Origin: Acanthornis magna | Taxonomy: Eukaryota > Chordata > Aves > Passeriformes > Acanthizidae | Assembly: GCA_036785705.1 (NCBI GenBank) | Contig: JAWUZG010000032.1 | Span: forward strand, 15,022,001-15,086,000 | Reading direction: 5' to 3' | DNA length: 64,000 nucleotides | Shown: piece after piece, positions 27,001 to 40,326 of the stretch | How positions within the stretch are numbered: the stretch's first letter is position 1 | Layout of the letters: each line of letters opens with the position of its first letter | Program-made: the position numbers and the translations under genes | The notes under the pieces: model-generated | Told to the model about the DNA's origin: nothing | The model's database searches: none | Seen by the model: only the letters and a program-made list of their open reading frames with translations

Positions 27001-29502
27001 ACACAAAAGCCATTAGAATTTGTATAAATTAATTTTTGTTGGCATTTAAAGCAAATTCCATGGAACTGACCACAAATATTTGAAATGTCTCTCCTGGGTA
27101 ATGGTAGCACAATGGGAGTGGAAAGGGAACAGTGCACACCTGGATATACAAACTCCCCGAATCAAAGGGTTAAAAACAAGGGATCATTTGTTCTTAATGG
27201 ATACAAAACCCACATTCACCAAACAGCTGTCTTGCGACTTGAAACAAAAGCTTGCAAGCGGCGAGTTTTAATGTAAAAATATGAATGAGAGGGAGCACAA
27301 AACACCTCTGATCCTCACATACCTTAAAGCATTAAACCTCTTCCTTTTCCTTGTGCTGGTAACAGCTCAGGCATTCAGTGTGCCTCCTTTTGCCTGACAG
27401 GTTTGCCTCCTCCTTTCAAACAAGCACAGCTGACAGACACTGCCGGAGCTGAGCTAAGTCAGCTTACACTCACCATCCTGCATTGTTGGCTGCACATAGA
27501 AGGGTGTTAGTGCCTGGTTTGTGACCACTGTAGTTAAACACCTTAAAGCCTATAAGTAAACTTGCCTGTAAATCAAAAAGGCAGAGAGTTTTCTCATTTC
27601 ATCAGGGGTAGTTTTACTGTCTGCTGTCACCACAGCTGTCAGCAGGATGCTTAACTGCTCTAATTGTCTAAGGGCTCATTCCCTCACCCTAACTAATTGT
27701 TTAGATCTGCTAATCTGCATCCATCATCTGTGAAGGGGCTAAGGCTGTTCTCATCTTCCAGTTTATAGCAATCGGCTATGGCGAGTCTGTAACAGGATCT
27801 GCAGGGTTTCCCTACTACCCTGTTGCTTGCAGTCAGGTCAGTGATGTCCCATGAGCTAGTGAAGATGAGGAGCATAAAATCTGTAGGAGCCAGTAAATCA
27901 CAGCAGCCACCCAAAGCATGACTTAACAAGAAATAACAGCACAGTGAACTGCTATAGCCCCGTAATGTTGAACCCAGCTAGGAGTGCATAGAGGGACTAT
28001 GTCAAAAACTTTAAATTACTTAGCCCTTAGATAGATCACACTGTATTTGCAATGGTGTGTGCTTTGTTAGTGTTAGGTATGAAAAATGAATGATGTGACC
28101 ATACATTGCTTCTGTATATCAAAACCTTTTTTAAATGATTCATTGCATTGCAAAGGGCTTTCATCTCAACTTATTTATACAACTTTCATACAGTTTATAG
28201 CACTTCATTCAGTCAAATATTTATCAAAATCCATTTATTTAAAGACCCTTTTCTGCACATATTGTTTACACATGTAATGTCATCATTTTATGTGGCTTTT
28301 TCTCCCCTTTTTGTGTTTTAGTACTCTTGGAATTAAGGCTTAGGGATCCTTAGGCTTTTCTGGTCATTCACTAAAAATTTCCCATGAGTTAGCCAAATAT
28401 TTGTTGTAATTTATATTGAACTGAAATTATCTGCACTCTGTAAGAAGAATTTTGGCTTAAGTGAGAACCATCCCCCAGGTGACAAATCCCAGGTTGCATC
28501 TGTTACCAGTTACAATTTAGTGGTTGCTGATCCTGCACTATTCTACCAGCTCAGACTAAAGGCTTGGTCAAATCACAGAAAATTATTTTTGTGACTGTAA
28601 GTCCGTATCAAGATTTATTTACATCTTCTGTCATTTATTTCAATCTGCCTAACCTTTAATTCTGGTTCATTACATAGGCCTGTTACAAAGCTGGCATGAT
28701 GACATCTCTACATGAAGTTCATTGCAAATGTTTGCTCTGGTCAATTGTCAAGTAGCTTCTTTTTCCTTGTTTCACCTGTTCTCTTTTGGAAACTGTTATC
28801 TGCTCTTTCTTGTGCTTGTTGTCTTCTTTCCCCAAGGCCAGATGCCACTGCTGCCTTGAGCGCCTGACTGAGGATGCTAAGCCAAGCCGGAGGAGCCGCA
28901 TGGAGTCAAGCAGCAGCCCAGCCCTGCTGCTGGCCACAGACATGCTAGTTACCACCTACAGGGATGCAAAGGCTCTCGCCAGGCTAAGGAAACACACGAA
29001 TGTTATTTAAGGTCTTTGGCCTTTGACACTCTCTAGTTCTTCCAATTAAGTATGTGCAAGCACTCAGGCATAACCGCAAGATACTTGTCATATCTGACAC
29101 TTTTCTTCTACAGTCTCCTTCCCTACAGCAGTAGGAAACTGCTCCAAGGGGCTTTCAATTTAGTTTGTGTAGATATGTTGAGCCCTGTGTGGAGGGGACA
29201 CTGAAAATTCGTAAAACCCAGTACAGATGTGTTTCTCTGAAGGATTAAAGACTAAATTGAAAAGGTGGAGGGCAGGAAGAAAGGAACATTCCTGGTTTAG
29301 AAATGGGCAAGGTAAATGCTTGAATGTCATACTTATAAATGTTAAAAATTAAGGGCACTTCTTTAAAGTAAGTAATTAAAATATTCCTCTATTGATGACT
29401 AAACCAGGTAGGTTTGCTACATTTGCTTAAGTGAAAAAGACACCATAGGGTAAATGAGCTCCTAATCTCGGCACTTCAGCTAAGTTTCTGAATTGTGATG
29501 GG
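24046..29502. other. Non-coding DNA, nothing firm
   Basis: More than 5 kb of unique-looking sequence with ORFs no longer than 97 codons and no recognised family. At 28837-29010 a GC-richer frame follows a pyrimidine-rich acceptor-like tract. It is listed as a finding because neither the protein nor a donor site confirms it. Confidence 0.5.
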
Positions 29503-29600
29503 ATGACTTTTGCCCTAAGAGATTAACTGAATTGGTCTCACACAGGAAATCTATGGCAGAGCCAGGAAGCAACTTTACTGCAGAGCTTTACTTCTAAGAC
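29503..29600 (-). mobile_element. MIR-like ancient SINE remnant (minus strand)
   Basis: The phrase 'tctcacacaggaaatctatggcagagccaggaagcaa' (29536-29572) matches the antisense core of MIR-type SINEs ('tcacacagctagtaagtggcagagccaggattcaaac'). A diverged 'acttttgccctaagag' precedes it where 'acttgcccaagg' would be expected. No tRNA-like head or LINE-derived tail could be traced. The related 3' segment of an L3/CR1 element is an alternative reading. Confidence 0.45.
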
Positions 29601-31873
29601 AGGACCCCATAAAATCAGTAGCCATGATAGCCAGGAGATGACCTGTTCTCTCCCACGTTCACTGCTTCTCTGTAGACTTTTATTTTCAGGGGAAGTGATT
29701 ACAGAAAACTCTATAAGACCTCATTCCTCATTTTATAAATGTTCAAATCTTAATAAGGGTACAATTATGAGAAAGGAGGTTTTAAATGAACCAAGTCTGT
29801 GCCAAGTAGATGAAGGAATCTTTGAAGTGATCCCACCTTTGATTTATGTACTGGCTAAACCTTGAGTTTCAATCTAGATTTCCTCAGCAAATCTCTTAAA
29901 TCAAAAGTTTCATTGCACTGCTGTTCAGAAATTAATCTGACTGTGAGACTAAGGGGAAAAATATTGTACCGCAGAACAGTAAACTGCTTTAACTCTGAAG
30001 TTAAACTGAAACTAAAGAAAAACATGCTTTGCCTTATTAGTGTGATAGGGCTTTAGCCAGCCCGCAACTTCCCCCTGCCTCTTGGCCTGCACCCTTTTTC
30101 TAAGGGAGGTTTCTGATTTTGGCTAAATGTTCACTGAAATATGCCCTCTCCTCATGGCTGGATTCACAGGCTCCAATCAGCCTAATATAAGGACAGAGCA
30201 GTATTTTAGATTGAACTTATCCAAATATTATTGGTATATTGTGTTTCATAATTACTTTGGATCTTTCTTCTTCTTACCATAGAAATGTATTTTGGCTCCA
30301 CACTCGCACAGTCCTGACACCTCAGATATAATGGTTCTTACAGAGCCATGCGATGATTGTTGGTGTCTTTTCTTTATGAACCCAGTTTAGCAGAGCATTT
30401 AACAAGTGTTAAAACTCATCCCCCTTCAGCAAAATGTACTGTGTAAGCTGTGCTTGACCTCAGGGCAGCGAGCCCGGTGCCGAGGGCTGAGCACTAATGA
30501 GCTCTTTCTGAGCCACTATAATTGCATATTTTCTGGAAAGCAAGAGAGTTGTGTTTGTCTGGCAAAGGAAGGACCTGAGCCCCAGTCTCTCCCTCTGGAG
30601 AGAGTGCCCTTGCCACGAGGGCATGTGAAGCAAGATCTGTGCTATTTGGAGTACGGGTCAAAAAGAGCATTACAGGACTGATCTACATTCCTAAATCTAG
30701 TCAAAACTTTTAAACCTTGAATCTTAGGCATGCTCAGACAAGAAATAGAGAAAATTTCAGACACAGCCTATTTCAGGGCCCTCAGCACGTTGTGGGTGTC
30801 TGTAGCTCTGCACATTTATGAAACTCTTTTTCCTGTCTTTGCTCTCCAAAGTCTTCTCCCAGAGCTGGGCTTTGCAGTCCCTGGCTGGGTCTAATGCTCT
30901 GGTACCTAAAGTCTCCGGGAGCAATATCATGTTAACTACACTTGCAAGTTAGTCACTCGCTGGGTTGAATGCAATGACATAGAAATTGAAAACTTGTATA
31001 ATTCAGCAAGCAAATAAAGACATTGTAAATTTGAAAATCTCCCCAGTGATATAGCAAGTCAATGAGTCTTGCAATTGCCTTTAATAGTTTCCTGTGCCAG
31101 TCTTGACATCTAAAATAAATGGAAAAAAAAATTTTGGTGCACATGAATAGAGCATCACTTGCCATTAAAGGCTAACCAGTAGAGGGTTCAAAAAACTCAT
31201 TGTGAAGTAAAAACATCTGTATTTAAGAATTAGAAAAAACAATTTGCTTCTATCAGATCCAAGAGCAGCTGAGGGAAGACACAGGATTATTTCTGAGACA
31301 ATCAAAGGGATGGTGTGTTCAGTGAACCAGATGTCCTCTGCTTCAGCTGGTGAAGGAAAGAAGTGTCAGCAGAAGAAATGTGGATGAGTGCAGGGAGGAA
31401 GGGCTTCTAGGAAATGGCCAGGAATGGTTCTGCTGCTGAATTTGGCATGAGTGCTGGCTGCTTTCCCTGAAACAGGGGGAATGGGAAGAAATAGCAGAGA
31501 AGGAAAGGAATCAGCAGGGGCAGGGGACCTTCACAAAACACGACTCAATATTGCAGCTGTGCAGCCTTTGATCAGAAGTCAAACTTCAGAGACATTTTGT
31601 GCCATCCACTTATGGGAATAAATTTTGAAGACGTCAAAAGAGCATAGCAACCTCTCTGGAGCATGCTATTGCACCAGAGAGAGGAGTCTGACTTCTCTGT
31701 TTTATTAAATTCTGCTTTCCTGTGATCAGAGTGTCTCTTAAGGATTCCTTGATGCTGTTTCTCTTAGGATTGTATAAATGCAGTCAGATTTCTTTTCAAG
31801 TCTTCTCATATACCACCTGCTGCCTTCTAAACTGGTCAGTGTCCTCAGTTGTTATTACTGTGGGAGAAATGAT
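29601..31873. other. Non-coding DNA, nothing recognised
   Basis: Unique sequence with ORFs up to 91 codons that lack any known domain. No repeat ends are seen. Confidence 0.5.
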
Positions 31874-31909
31874 ATAAGAAAAATGAAACACATAAGAAAA
31901 ATGAAAAAT
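31874..31909 (+). repeat. 18-bp tandem duplication, two imperfect copies
   Basis: The unit ataagaaaaatgaaacac (31874-31891) is followed directly by ataagaaaaatgaaaaat (31892-31909). The copies differ by two bases at the end. This is a small local duplication in A-rich DNA, and no function is implied. Confidence 0.8.
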
Positions 31910-32694
31910 TTGGGAGACACGATGGCTGGAGCAGTTGTGAGATACAAAGTTCTTAAGGCTGGTGGTTGTTTTACATGCAGGACTCCTTTGTGCAGTGCCT
32001 TCAGTCAGCATTGCATGCTGTTTGCACGCTTTTGATGTTATGGGTATTGCTGAGATGAGTGAGGCTTTTTACACGATGTTTATTCATTCTTAGCTTATAA
32101 GTGCCTGGATATATGTTTTCATGACAAATTAGAACATGTTAGAATGACAGAAAAGCAGTTTTTTCTTTAAAATGTATTTACACATATTTCCTTATGTTTC
32201 ATTAGTGGCAAGTATATTGGTTAGAGAAGCATTTTAGTGGCTTTCTTTCCCCATCTGCAAATCTAGTTTTAATTGCAATATATTTAAAAGGCAATATATT
32301 TTAAAGGAGAGTAGAGGAGCACCTCACCTGCATTAGCCAGCAATGTCTGTGGGAGGTATAGGCTCCAGTTGCCCTTGGTGTCTGTGATGGCTGCTACATG
32401 AGGAGTCAGGAAAAACTGTCTCACACTTGGAAAACATGAGAAATTTTGAAGTGCTCTTGCCACAATTCAGTTTAAAAATAAAGGAGATGAAACTCAAGAA
32501 GTCCAAGCATTCCTGCCACCAGCACAGTGACTGTCGTTTTGAAGGAGCACATTCCCTGATGGCTGGAGGAGAGAAAAGAAGAGGATCTGCCAGGGTTTTT
32601 GCTTTTCTGTTGGTGAGCCCTGACAGTATTTGGTGTCTTTCTCATGGATCAGCAACACAGATGACTAGATGACTGTGGTGACACCATCTTTCCT
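31910..32694. other. Non-coding DNA, nothing recognised
   Basis: Unique sequence leading up to the plus-strand CR1 end. It may hold a few more bases of diverged CR1 ('gaggagtcaggaaaaactgtctca' near 32400), but the match is too weak to extend the element. Confidence 0.45.
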
Positions 32695-32892
32695 TGGTAC
32701 TACTGGGATCTGTGAAGGTAGTGAGGCACTGGAACAGTTGCCAAGAGTAGTTGTGGATGTTCTAACCCCTGGAAGTGTTCAAGGCCAGGTTGGATGGAGC
32801 TCTGAGAGATGTGATTTAGTGAAAGGTGTCCCTGCCCATGGCAGAGGGGCTGGAACTAGAAGATCTTTAAGGTTTCTTCTAACCCTGGCCAT
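32695..32892 (+). mobile_element. CR1 LINE, 5'-truncated 3' end (plus strand)
   Basis: The run 'gtgaggcactggaacagttgcc' is followed by a block like 'ggaagtgttcaaggccaggttggatggagctctgag'. After it come 'gtccctgcccatggcagaggggctggaactagaagatctttaagg' and 'cttctaacc...attct'. In order, these match the 3' end of avian CR1 on the plus strand. The repeated 8-mer tail (attctatg type) is lost or degenerate after 32892. Frames are broken by stops. Open frames covering this interval on either strand are shadows of the retrotransposon. The copy is typical of the old, short CR1 insertions scattered through bird genomes. Confidence 0.92.
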
Positions 32893-33407
32893 TCTCTCCA
32901 GGGGAACCAAAGCCCTAAACCAGAAGGCATGCTTACCAGAAGCTCTGCCTGCAGATACTGGCCTGTACATGGAGGCAGAGCTCATAAGTAAACTATCATA
33001 TGAAGTTGATTGTATCATCGATGGAGAGGAGTCAGATCTATACCAGACTACTTTCTTATTTTGGCCTACTTTGGCTTGTTTCTGAGCAGCAAAAAAGCTA
33101 CTAGCAGAAATCCAAGAGGCCTTGATTCAGTGGAGTTGGTTCTGCACTGGCTGAAATCCCTCCTGATTCCTCAGCACTTGGGTGCTGCATGCAGAGAAGG
33201 CTCTGTGATGGGCCGAGTCTGTCTGGCCCATCTGTCCTCAGAAGTCCTGATGCTTTCTGCAAAGGACAATCACAGATCTGAGTGCTGCTGTGTTCCTACG
33301 TGATAGGTGTTCAGCTCTGTGACTGTCCTAGCAGTTTATTTCTTATTACATTAGTGGCATAGCTCAGTGTAAATAAACAAAGCCTTAGTTTCCTGGGAAA
33401 AATGATG
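32893..33407. other. Non-coding DNA between CR1 and a MIR-like remnant
   Basis: No gene or repeat is recognised. Frames open across this interval run out of the CR1 copy and have no domain. Confidence 0.45.
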
Positions 33408-33512
33408 CTTACATAGCACTTACAGTTCTCAAAGAACTTCTGTTCGATCTCCACACTAATGTGGTTTCACAAGGAGACTGAGATTATTTTATTGCCCCAG
33501 GATGCCAGGAAA
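33408..33512 (-). mobile_element. MIR-like ancient SINE remnant (minus strand)
   Basis: The order 'cttacatagcacttacagttctcaaagaacttc', 'gatctccacactaatgtgg', 'caaggagactgagattattttattgccccagg' parallels the antisense 3' half of MIR-type elements. In those, a block with 'tctcatttaatcctcacaac' and 'gaggaaactgaggc...acttgcccaagg' occurs in the same order. It is highly diverged. The call is from memory and could equally be an L2/L3-derived tail. Confidence 0.42.
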
Positions 33513-36500
33513 TTTTCATTTGACTTCCTCAGATCTCTAGGATAAAAGTGGAACAGTAAAAAAAAGAATTCCCTTTGCTGTCTTAGATTTCTGTTCTTCA
33601 GGAAAATATGTTATGTTTTCTAAGATCTGATATTCTGTAGTTTATTTTTAACTTAGTGACAGTATTATTTTACTTTTTTTTTCCACAGAGGAATATCTTG
33701 CCCTCTGTTGCTTCCTGCTCCTGGCTTTTTTTATAGGCTTCCTATTCTGTGTGGAGTGTAGATAATGCTTTTCACACTTCATTGATTTTATTCAGTGTAT
33801 GTTTCCTGTCTTTGTAGAAAACAAAGGAGTCAATAACCCATAAAGTGCAGAAAATATAACTATCATTAATAAACTGCCAAAAACCCAATAGGATACCATT
33901 TGTTTGGTAGTGTCATGTGAAAGGTTTGGTGTTGGTGAAAAAGCCATGCCATAGCAAGCTGTTAGCTATCAAGGGGTGATATAATAAGCCTGTGAGAAGG
34001 AGCCACATGTTCTTAAACAGAAAAAACCCACCAAAGCAAATCTACACCCTATATTTTAACCCAATATGAAGGTCAAGGGCAAATCTTTCCAAAAGCTTTA
34101 TCCTCTTATTCACTTAAACTAGGTTCGAATGGCATGGAGAGAGCCAGGAACACTCAATTAGCGTGGTTTGCCTCTGCATTACAGGAGCATTTATGACATT
34201 TGCTGCAGGAGTACCAGGCAGTGGGGGACTATTTCTCTGCATCCTTCTGCTCTTCCAAAGTATTTTCCTCTCCACTCTGATACTAGTTACTCCAAGCAGT
34301 AAGGACAGCTGGTGTAAGAAGTGGCACAAACATCTCAAGCAGAAGTATGGTGAGGGATGTGTCACTAATCACCACCTCAGGCCATTTTTAGGTGACATTG
34401 TGTTGCTGAGGTCTGTAGGTTCAGAAAAAAAACCCCAAAAAACATTAAAACAGACCATATCTTTTGGAGAAAGCTTGGGAGAAAAGTAATACTGAAGATT
34501 AAGAAAACCAAACAAAACTCAACACAAAAGCCCTTTAAGTTGGGTGATCTGGGATATCAGTTTTGGAATCCTTACTGATCACCACCATGCAAAACATCTC
34601 ATTTTTTTCTACTGCAAAACAATATTACAACAAAGGTCATATTATCTTAAAAATACTGTCCCATGTCAACAACTACTGGTATAAATCCGCACATGATCCG
34701 TAGTTGCTTAATCTCAGCAGAAACTGTATTTATCTCAACAAATGGTACCCTTACTTGCCAAGCTAAAGTCAAAAGGCTCCTGGATCTCTCTGTGCTCTTC
34801 TTCTAAATATCAGTTCTTCACTGAAGTATTCACAGATATACTGATCTCCTGTACTTTTGGAGGTGAACGCCTCCCAGCTGGCAGCAAGAAGAGGTGTGGC
34901 ACTCTGACTGTCTGCGTGGGGTGTGAAAGCCTGGCAAAGCAAGGTGGGTGGCATCTTTGCTCATGGGGCTGTGGGAGAGAGGTGATGGCTTGTGGTAAGG
35001 GTGTGTTTTTGACTAAGAGCTTCAGCAGTCCCTGGCTGTTGGCCTCAACTTTGCCTTTTGTTCCCACTCAACCCAGCCCTGGACATCCCTGGATGTGCTT
35101 GAACTCAGCTGTGCTCGAGCACTGAGAAGCAGTAGCCTGCTCTGTGTCTGTTCCCATTGACTGAGAAATGCACAGAAGTACTTGGGATGAGATTAGCAGA
35201 AGCAGTCACAGCTCTCTTTAATTCCCTTCCAAGTTAAATCTATTTGCCATTGGCCTCATCAGGCCTGGAGTTAGCTCAGTCAGGAGCATTTCTAACAGCT
35301 CTGCTCATGTGCTACAGACAGAGGCTTCCAACTTAATACAGCCAAAAAGGCTTGCAGGTCAGTTTCTTTTACAAAAACACACTTTTTATTGATTTAAACA
35401 TTCTCCTGCAGCTACCCTGTGCTCCTGTGTGGTCACCTACCTTGTGTCACAGCCCAGACCAGAACAAATGATGAATAGTGAGCTCATAAGAGAAATATTT
35501 AATTCCCAGCAACGTGCCAGAGCTCTTCCCAAATCCCTCCTGTGACAGCATGGTGAGGCAGCCGAGACCTCCAAGACACAGACCTGTCTCTCTGGGTGTT
35601 GTTCTACATCATCGTGTTTCGTCCCATTTCAGACATCCATATTTGTTAATACAGTTAATATACTGAGTCAACATCTGGACTTTTGCAAAGACACGTGAGA
35701 CCAAAATCTTGGGTTGTAAGAAGGAAATACAAAGGTGTATCTGTGAGTCACACACATTCTTTCCTGTTTCTTTATGGTTTTGTTTGGATTTTGTTATTTT
35801 TATACCTTTTGTGTAGCCCTTTTTCTCAAAATGTCTGCTGGATTAATTACAGTTCAAAACTGAACTGTAATACTAAAATTTCTGTCTCTGTTTTCACAAG
35901 CTTTTCAGAGACTAAGTTACACAAGAAACGAAAATCCCGAGCTTTGCCCTTATAAGAGCATGATTCCACCATACCAAAAATCCATGTCAGGAACCAACTC
36001 TTTCCAATCTGATTCCTCTGTGCACCCCTCATTTGTGTACAGAAATGTCTGGATCATCTCCTGTCTCCATCCAGATTTAGTAGCAGAGTGCTGCTGAGGG
36101 ACTTCTCGCTGTAACACCAAGCCTTCCTGCACATATTCTGTTCTATTGATTTCACTGAAATCCCATTATGAGTTACTTTCATTCCTCTGTTTTTAAGATA
36201 TGTAACCAGTGTATTTATTTGGTATTTCTAAAGGAATTCTATGCAAAAAACTTTGGCAGTAAGACTGATAGAACCTAATATATTACTTACCAGACTGTTT
36301 AAAGATAATATTACTTCTCAAAGGACTAAACTTCTTCCAGGCAACATCTTTTGCCCAGTGATCTCGTTATCCAAACAAGTCTATGGCTTTGAAATGGAAA
36401 TGGTTTCTTCTAAATAGCCATATTAGGATTTCCATGAGCCATGAAAAATCTGTCCCTCAATTCTTTGTGAGGGAATTGAGTTCAGCATGTCGCATTTCTT

Positions 36501-39500
36501 GAGTACTATGTTTGCTTCTGTATTTTTTTCTCTTACTTAAACAGTGAAAAAGAAGAGAAACATTTCAATGTACAGATGTAAGAGGCACTAAGTGGATACA
36601 ATAAAATATAGACAAAAGTTTAATATTGTAATCACTTATCTGTTTTGACCATTAAATTATGTGGGCTGAAAGTGATACACAATAGATCTCTCCCATGCCA
36701 GATAAATCTCCATCAGAGGAGGATAAGATCTTCCTCAGGTTATGGTATTAAATATTACATTACTTTCTCATGTTAACATTTTTTCAGACATATGTTCTTT
36801 TCCTTCCAAACTTGTTGGACTTCTTATGCCGTTTTTATAAGACAGCCTTGACTCTGCACTAAACCATGCCACTAACACGTTACTTAATCTAACTGGCACA
36901 TTGTAAAATTTTACACATGCGCTCATCCAGATAATTACACAATTAATTTTCACTTAGTACAGCCGAAACGGGGATAATGAAATTTCCACTGGTGTACTGT
37001 TATGTCCGGGGGTTAGAGGTCAGCTTCCTGTTTGGATAAGGGTGAGTTTAAAGAGGATTTCTGACAGTCTCCTTACTTCAACTGAGTCTAAAAACATTGC
37101 AATGGAATTTCAATTTGCAGCTAAGTTCAATGGAAGGAGCAGATGTTGGGAGTGTGCCACTACGATTCTGGGAGCCCTTCCTATGCAGGTGTAGTCAAAA
37201 GTCAATGTTCTTCATCCCACTCTTTATAAGAAGGTAGAGTTAAGCTTGATATTAATTTCTGCGCTGAAATGTAGCTGCTTTGCGGAGTTATCCCCAGCCT
37301 GAACAACTTTTCCCTGTTGTAATTCTGGCATTTTCAAAGGAGCACTTTCAGAAGACAAGAGAGGGGCTTTTCCCCCTGAGGATGTGCTGTAGGAAAGTCC
37401 AGATCGAGATCTTTGACAAGGCCTTTGCTTTGGCACCCAAGTATATAGTGGCAGATAAAGCCAACAATGCTTCGATACCTAACTGCAGATTTTGTGACCC
37501 CAAAATAACAATGTTTCTGATGGTTACCCATCAAATCTGGAATAAGAACCTTAGTTCATTGTGTGAAATGTCTCCACATGGGTATTTGCTGTCACACAGC
37601 TTTCCTGCCTATAGATCCCCTCAGCAGATGTGCTCCTACCTGCAGAGCTTTATTTTCTGCTCCCTACTATTCCAGAGAGCTGACCTTAGCTGGAATCTCC
37701 CAAACCCCAACTTGTTCAAGAAACAATGGCCAAGGCAGAAGAGAGTGTAAAGGCAGGCTCAGTCTTTGGATCAGTCTGTCCCAGATTTGCACTGGCTTGA
37801 AAGAAGAGCAATATTTTTTAAGAGGTCCTGCAGGTCAGAGCCACATGGACACAGTTTTGCTCTCTCCAGGTTCCCACAGCACGCTGGCAGAGGCAGGAGG
37901 CTGGGCAGAGATGGCTCCGGCCAGATCTTGGCTACTCACCCTTCCTCAGTGCCAACCCTAAGTGAAGTCTGTCTGTCTCAGAGCCAAATTGGGCAATGCT
38001 AACATTTCCTTCAGTGTCATGGGCTACAGGATTCGGTCCTAAGGGCAGAACACGCTGTCAGCTGTCAGTGAATATGGAATATGTCAGAGCAAACCTCTTG
38101 TGAACAGCAACTTCTTGTGTATTTCTCTAGCCTGGGCCTTGATCACAGCCTGGAGCTGCACCATCCTTTAATAATGTGGAAAAAAATAATTATTTGAAGA
38201 AGAGACAGATGTTCATACAGTCATTGATATTGTGCATTTCCTCTTTCTGTGCCGTATTTTCAGTGGGTTTTATACCACGCAGTTCAGAAAGCATAAGCAC
38301 TTCTTATGGTAGGCCTTGTTTCCTCATTCACTCCTTTTCTTCTCTTTTAATATCTCTTAAGTTTTGTCAGGGTGTTTTTGAAACTCATTTAGTAGTGCTG
38401 CTTTATTCAAAACTTCAAGTTTCATGCTGTTTTCCTCTATTTCAGTCTCTTTGATGCCTTAAACATATTTCACATGTTTTTAAGGCTTCAAAGTGTCCTA
38501 AATTATATGCTCTCCTTCCTCAAGTAGCTAAAGATGTAACTAATAAAATCCCTCCTCTGTAGACCACACCTTGTGTTATCAGTGCCTAGAGACCAGCTCC
38601 AGACACCTGGAGCTACAGATGGATGCACTGTGTAACCCTGATCATCAGACACGTCTACACATTTGTAAAGAAAGATGGAAACCCTCCAACTCAGATATTT
38701 CAAAAGAAGAATAAAAATTCAGTTTTACTGATCCATTGGGAAAAAAGACACATGAATTGAGTTTACTAAAATCCATAGACAGTCCTTGCATCTCCTTTCA
38801 ACATCGAGGGTTACCGTGACAGCAAAGGGCATGTGTATGTTTTACAAGAGGAAGGAGGTGATGTACTGCACCACAGACGTTGCTGATGTTAGTCCTGTCT
38901 CGGAATGCAAAGCTCCAAGTGAAATCCTTATGTACGACATTATTTGGTGATCAAGAATATATGTATTCACCTCCAAAAACACACAAGCAATGATTTCATT
39001 TCTAAAGTTTGGTATTACTAAACTTTGTGGTGATGTTAACTTAGAGAATGTTAATTGTATTTCCAGGCTAGTGATTGAAAACATAAAAGATACAACACCA
39101 ATGTGAAAAATGTGTGCATTAAGAAAGAGTACAAACAAATTTTTTTGTTTTCAAATTAGACCACCTTTGTTCCAACAGGGAACCATTTTCAAGTAAAACA
39201 GTTGTGTTTGCTCTACTGATTTTTTCTAAAGTCTTTGTTCTAATGCTCCAAGCATTAGAAATAGCACCGTTTTTGAAGAAAGCTGGTAATATCAAAATAA
39301 AATTATATTATACAATTGTCACTCTCTATAGTAGAAAGTAATATTGTAATAATGCACCATAGAGTAACAGTAGTAATTTAATAATCAGTAATATTATAGT
39401 GATGTAGTATATGCACCCTTCTAATCGTCTTCAGTTTTTTCCCTAATGAACAGGACTGCCATCCCCTCCCTGCAGGCAGGGATGCCCTTGGAGGGGAGGT

Positions 39501-40265
39501 AGCCATGGGAAGCCCTGGCACACACCTGGGGAGGAAGAGAAGCACAGAGGTCTGCCCTCTGCTCTCTCCGCTCAAGATCATCCTGCCTGATGACACAACC
39601 CACTTTGTGAGTTCCAAGGAACTCAGAAGTACTCTGGATGGAGCCACAAAGCATATTTGGGATGAAGAGTGATCTGAAACACAAATCAGCCCCTGCTACA
39701 CTACACTCCACACCCCTCACCCCATTGCTCCCCTTGTGCCCTTCAGAGTGAGAGGCTACCACAGCAGGTCTCATGATTGGCTTATAAGCTTACTTTTAAT
39801 GACATTACTGACTTTTTTTAGTACTACATAGAGTTTACAGCTCCTCTTAACCTGTCTCTGAGCCACGATTTGCCAGTGAAGAAACAGAACTTGGGGTTTA
39901 ACGGCTCTGGGACATGTTAGAACTTTGATTAGCCGTTGAATTTAGGCACAAACCTGGGATACATGCCCTGGATACACATAGTTTGGATAACTTATGACCA
40001 TAGTTAGCAGGTATTTCCAAAAGCACGTGTTCTATTATTCTCCGAGTAACCTTCATTTCTTCAAAGAAATTTTCAGTTTGAAAAACAGTATTTTGGTTTA
40101 CTCAGTAACATTTTTCTTGCATCATTGCTCTTTTTGAACTGATGTGAAATAGAGGGTCATTTCCATTTCAATTTATTCCTATAATGCCTATTTAGCCATC
40201 TTTCTGGCTTCCCAGGTTTCTATTCTACAAAACCGGCAGTGTATTGCCACAAATTGTGCTTTAAG
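33513..40265. other. Non-coding DNA, nothing firm
   Basis: Nearly 7 kb without a recognised gene or transposon. ORFs reach 156 codons (37280-37750, plus), but the translations have no known domain and overlapping frames compete. An acceptor-like tract followed by a hydrophobic frame at 33689-33765 is noted in the findings. The GC-richer stretch at about 39440-39770 shows no supported frame. Confidence 0.5.
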
Positions 40266-40326
40266 TGTTGGACTTGATCCTTCTGGGACCCTTCCAACTC
40301 AGACTTTTCTGTGTTTCTGTGATTCA
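40266..40326 (+). mobile_element. CR1 LINE, very short 3' terminus (plus strand)
   Basis: The sequence 'gtgttggacttgatccttctgggacccttccaactcagacttttctgtg' followed by 'tttctgtgattca' is the terminal 60 bases of an avian CR1. It includes the 3' end repeat of the 'attctgtgattctgtg' type. Only the extreme 3' end was inserted or survives. The upstream sequence does not match CR1. Confidence 0.85.

Noticed and set aside
32669..33085. 138-codon plus-strand ORF
   Set aside because: Its first half is an off-frame reading of the CR1 3' end. The remainder has no domain.
37280..37750. 156-codon plus-strand ORF
   Set aside because: It starts with an ATG but shows no known domain, no clear splice signals and an overlapping open minus-strand frame. 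Random ORFs of this length are possible in 64 kb.
39860..39960. 'ctgagccacgatttgccagtgaagaaac' resembling a MIR segment
   Set aside because: Only one short phrase matches and the following 'ggggataataat' block is missing.
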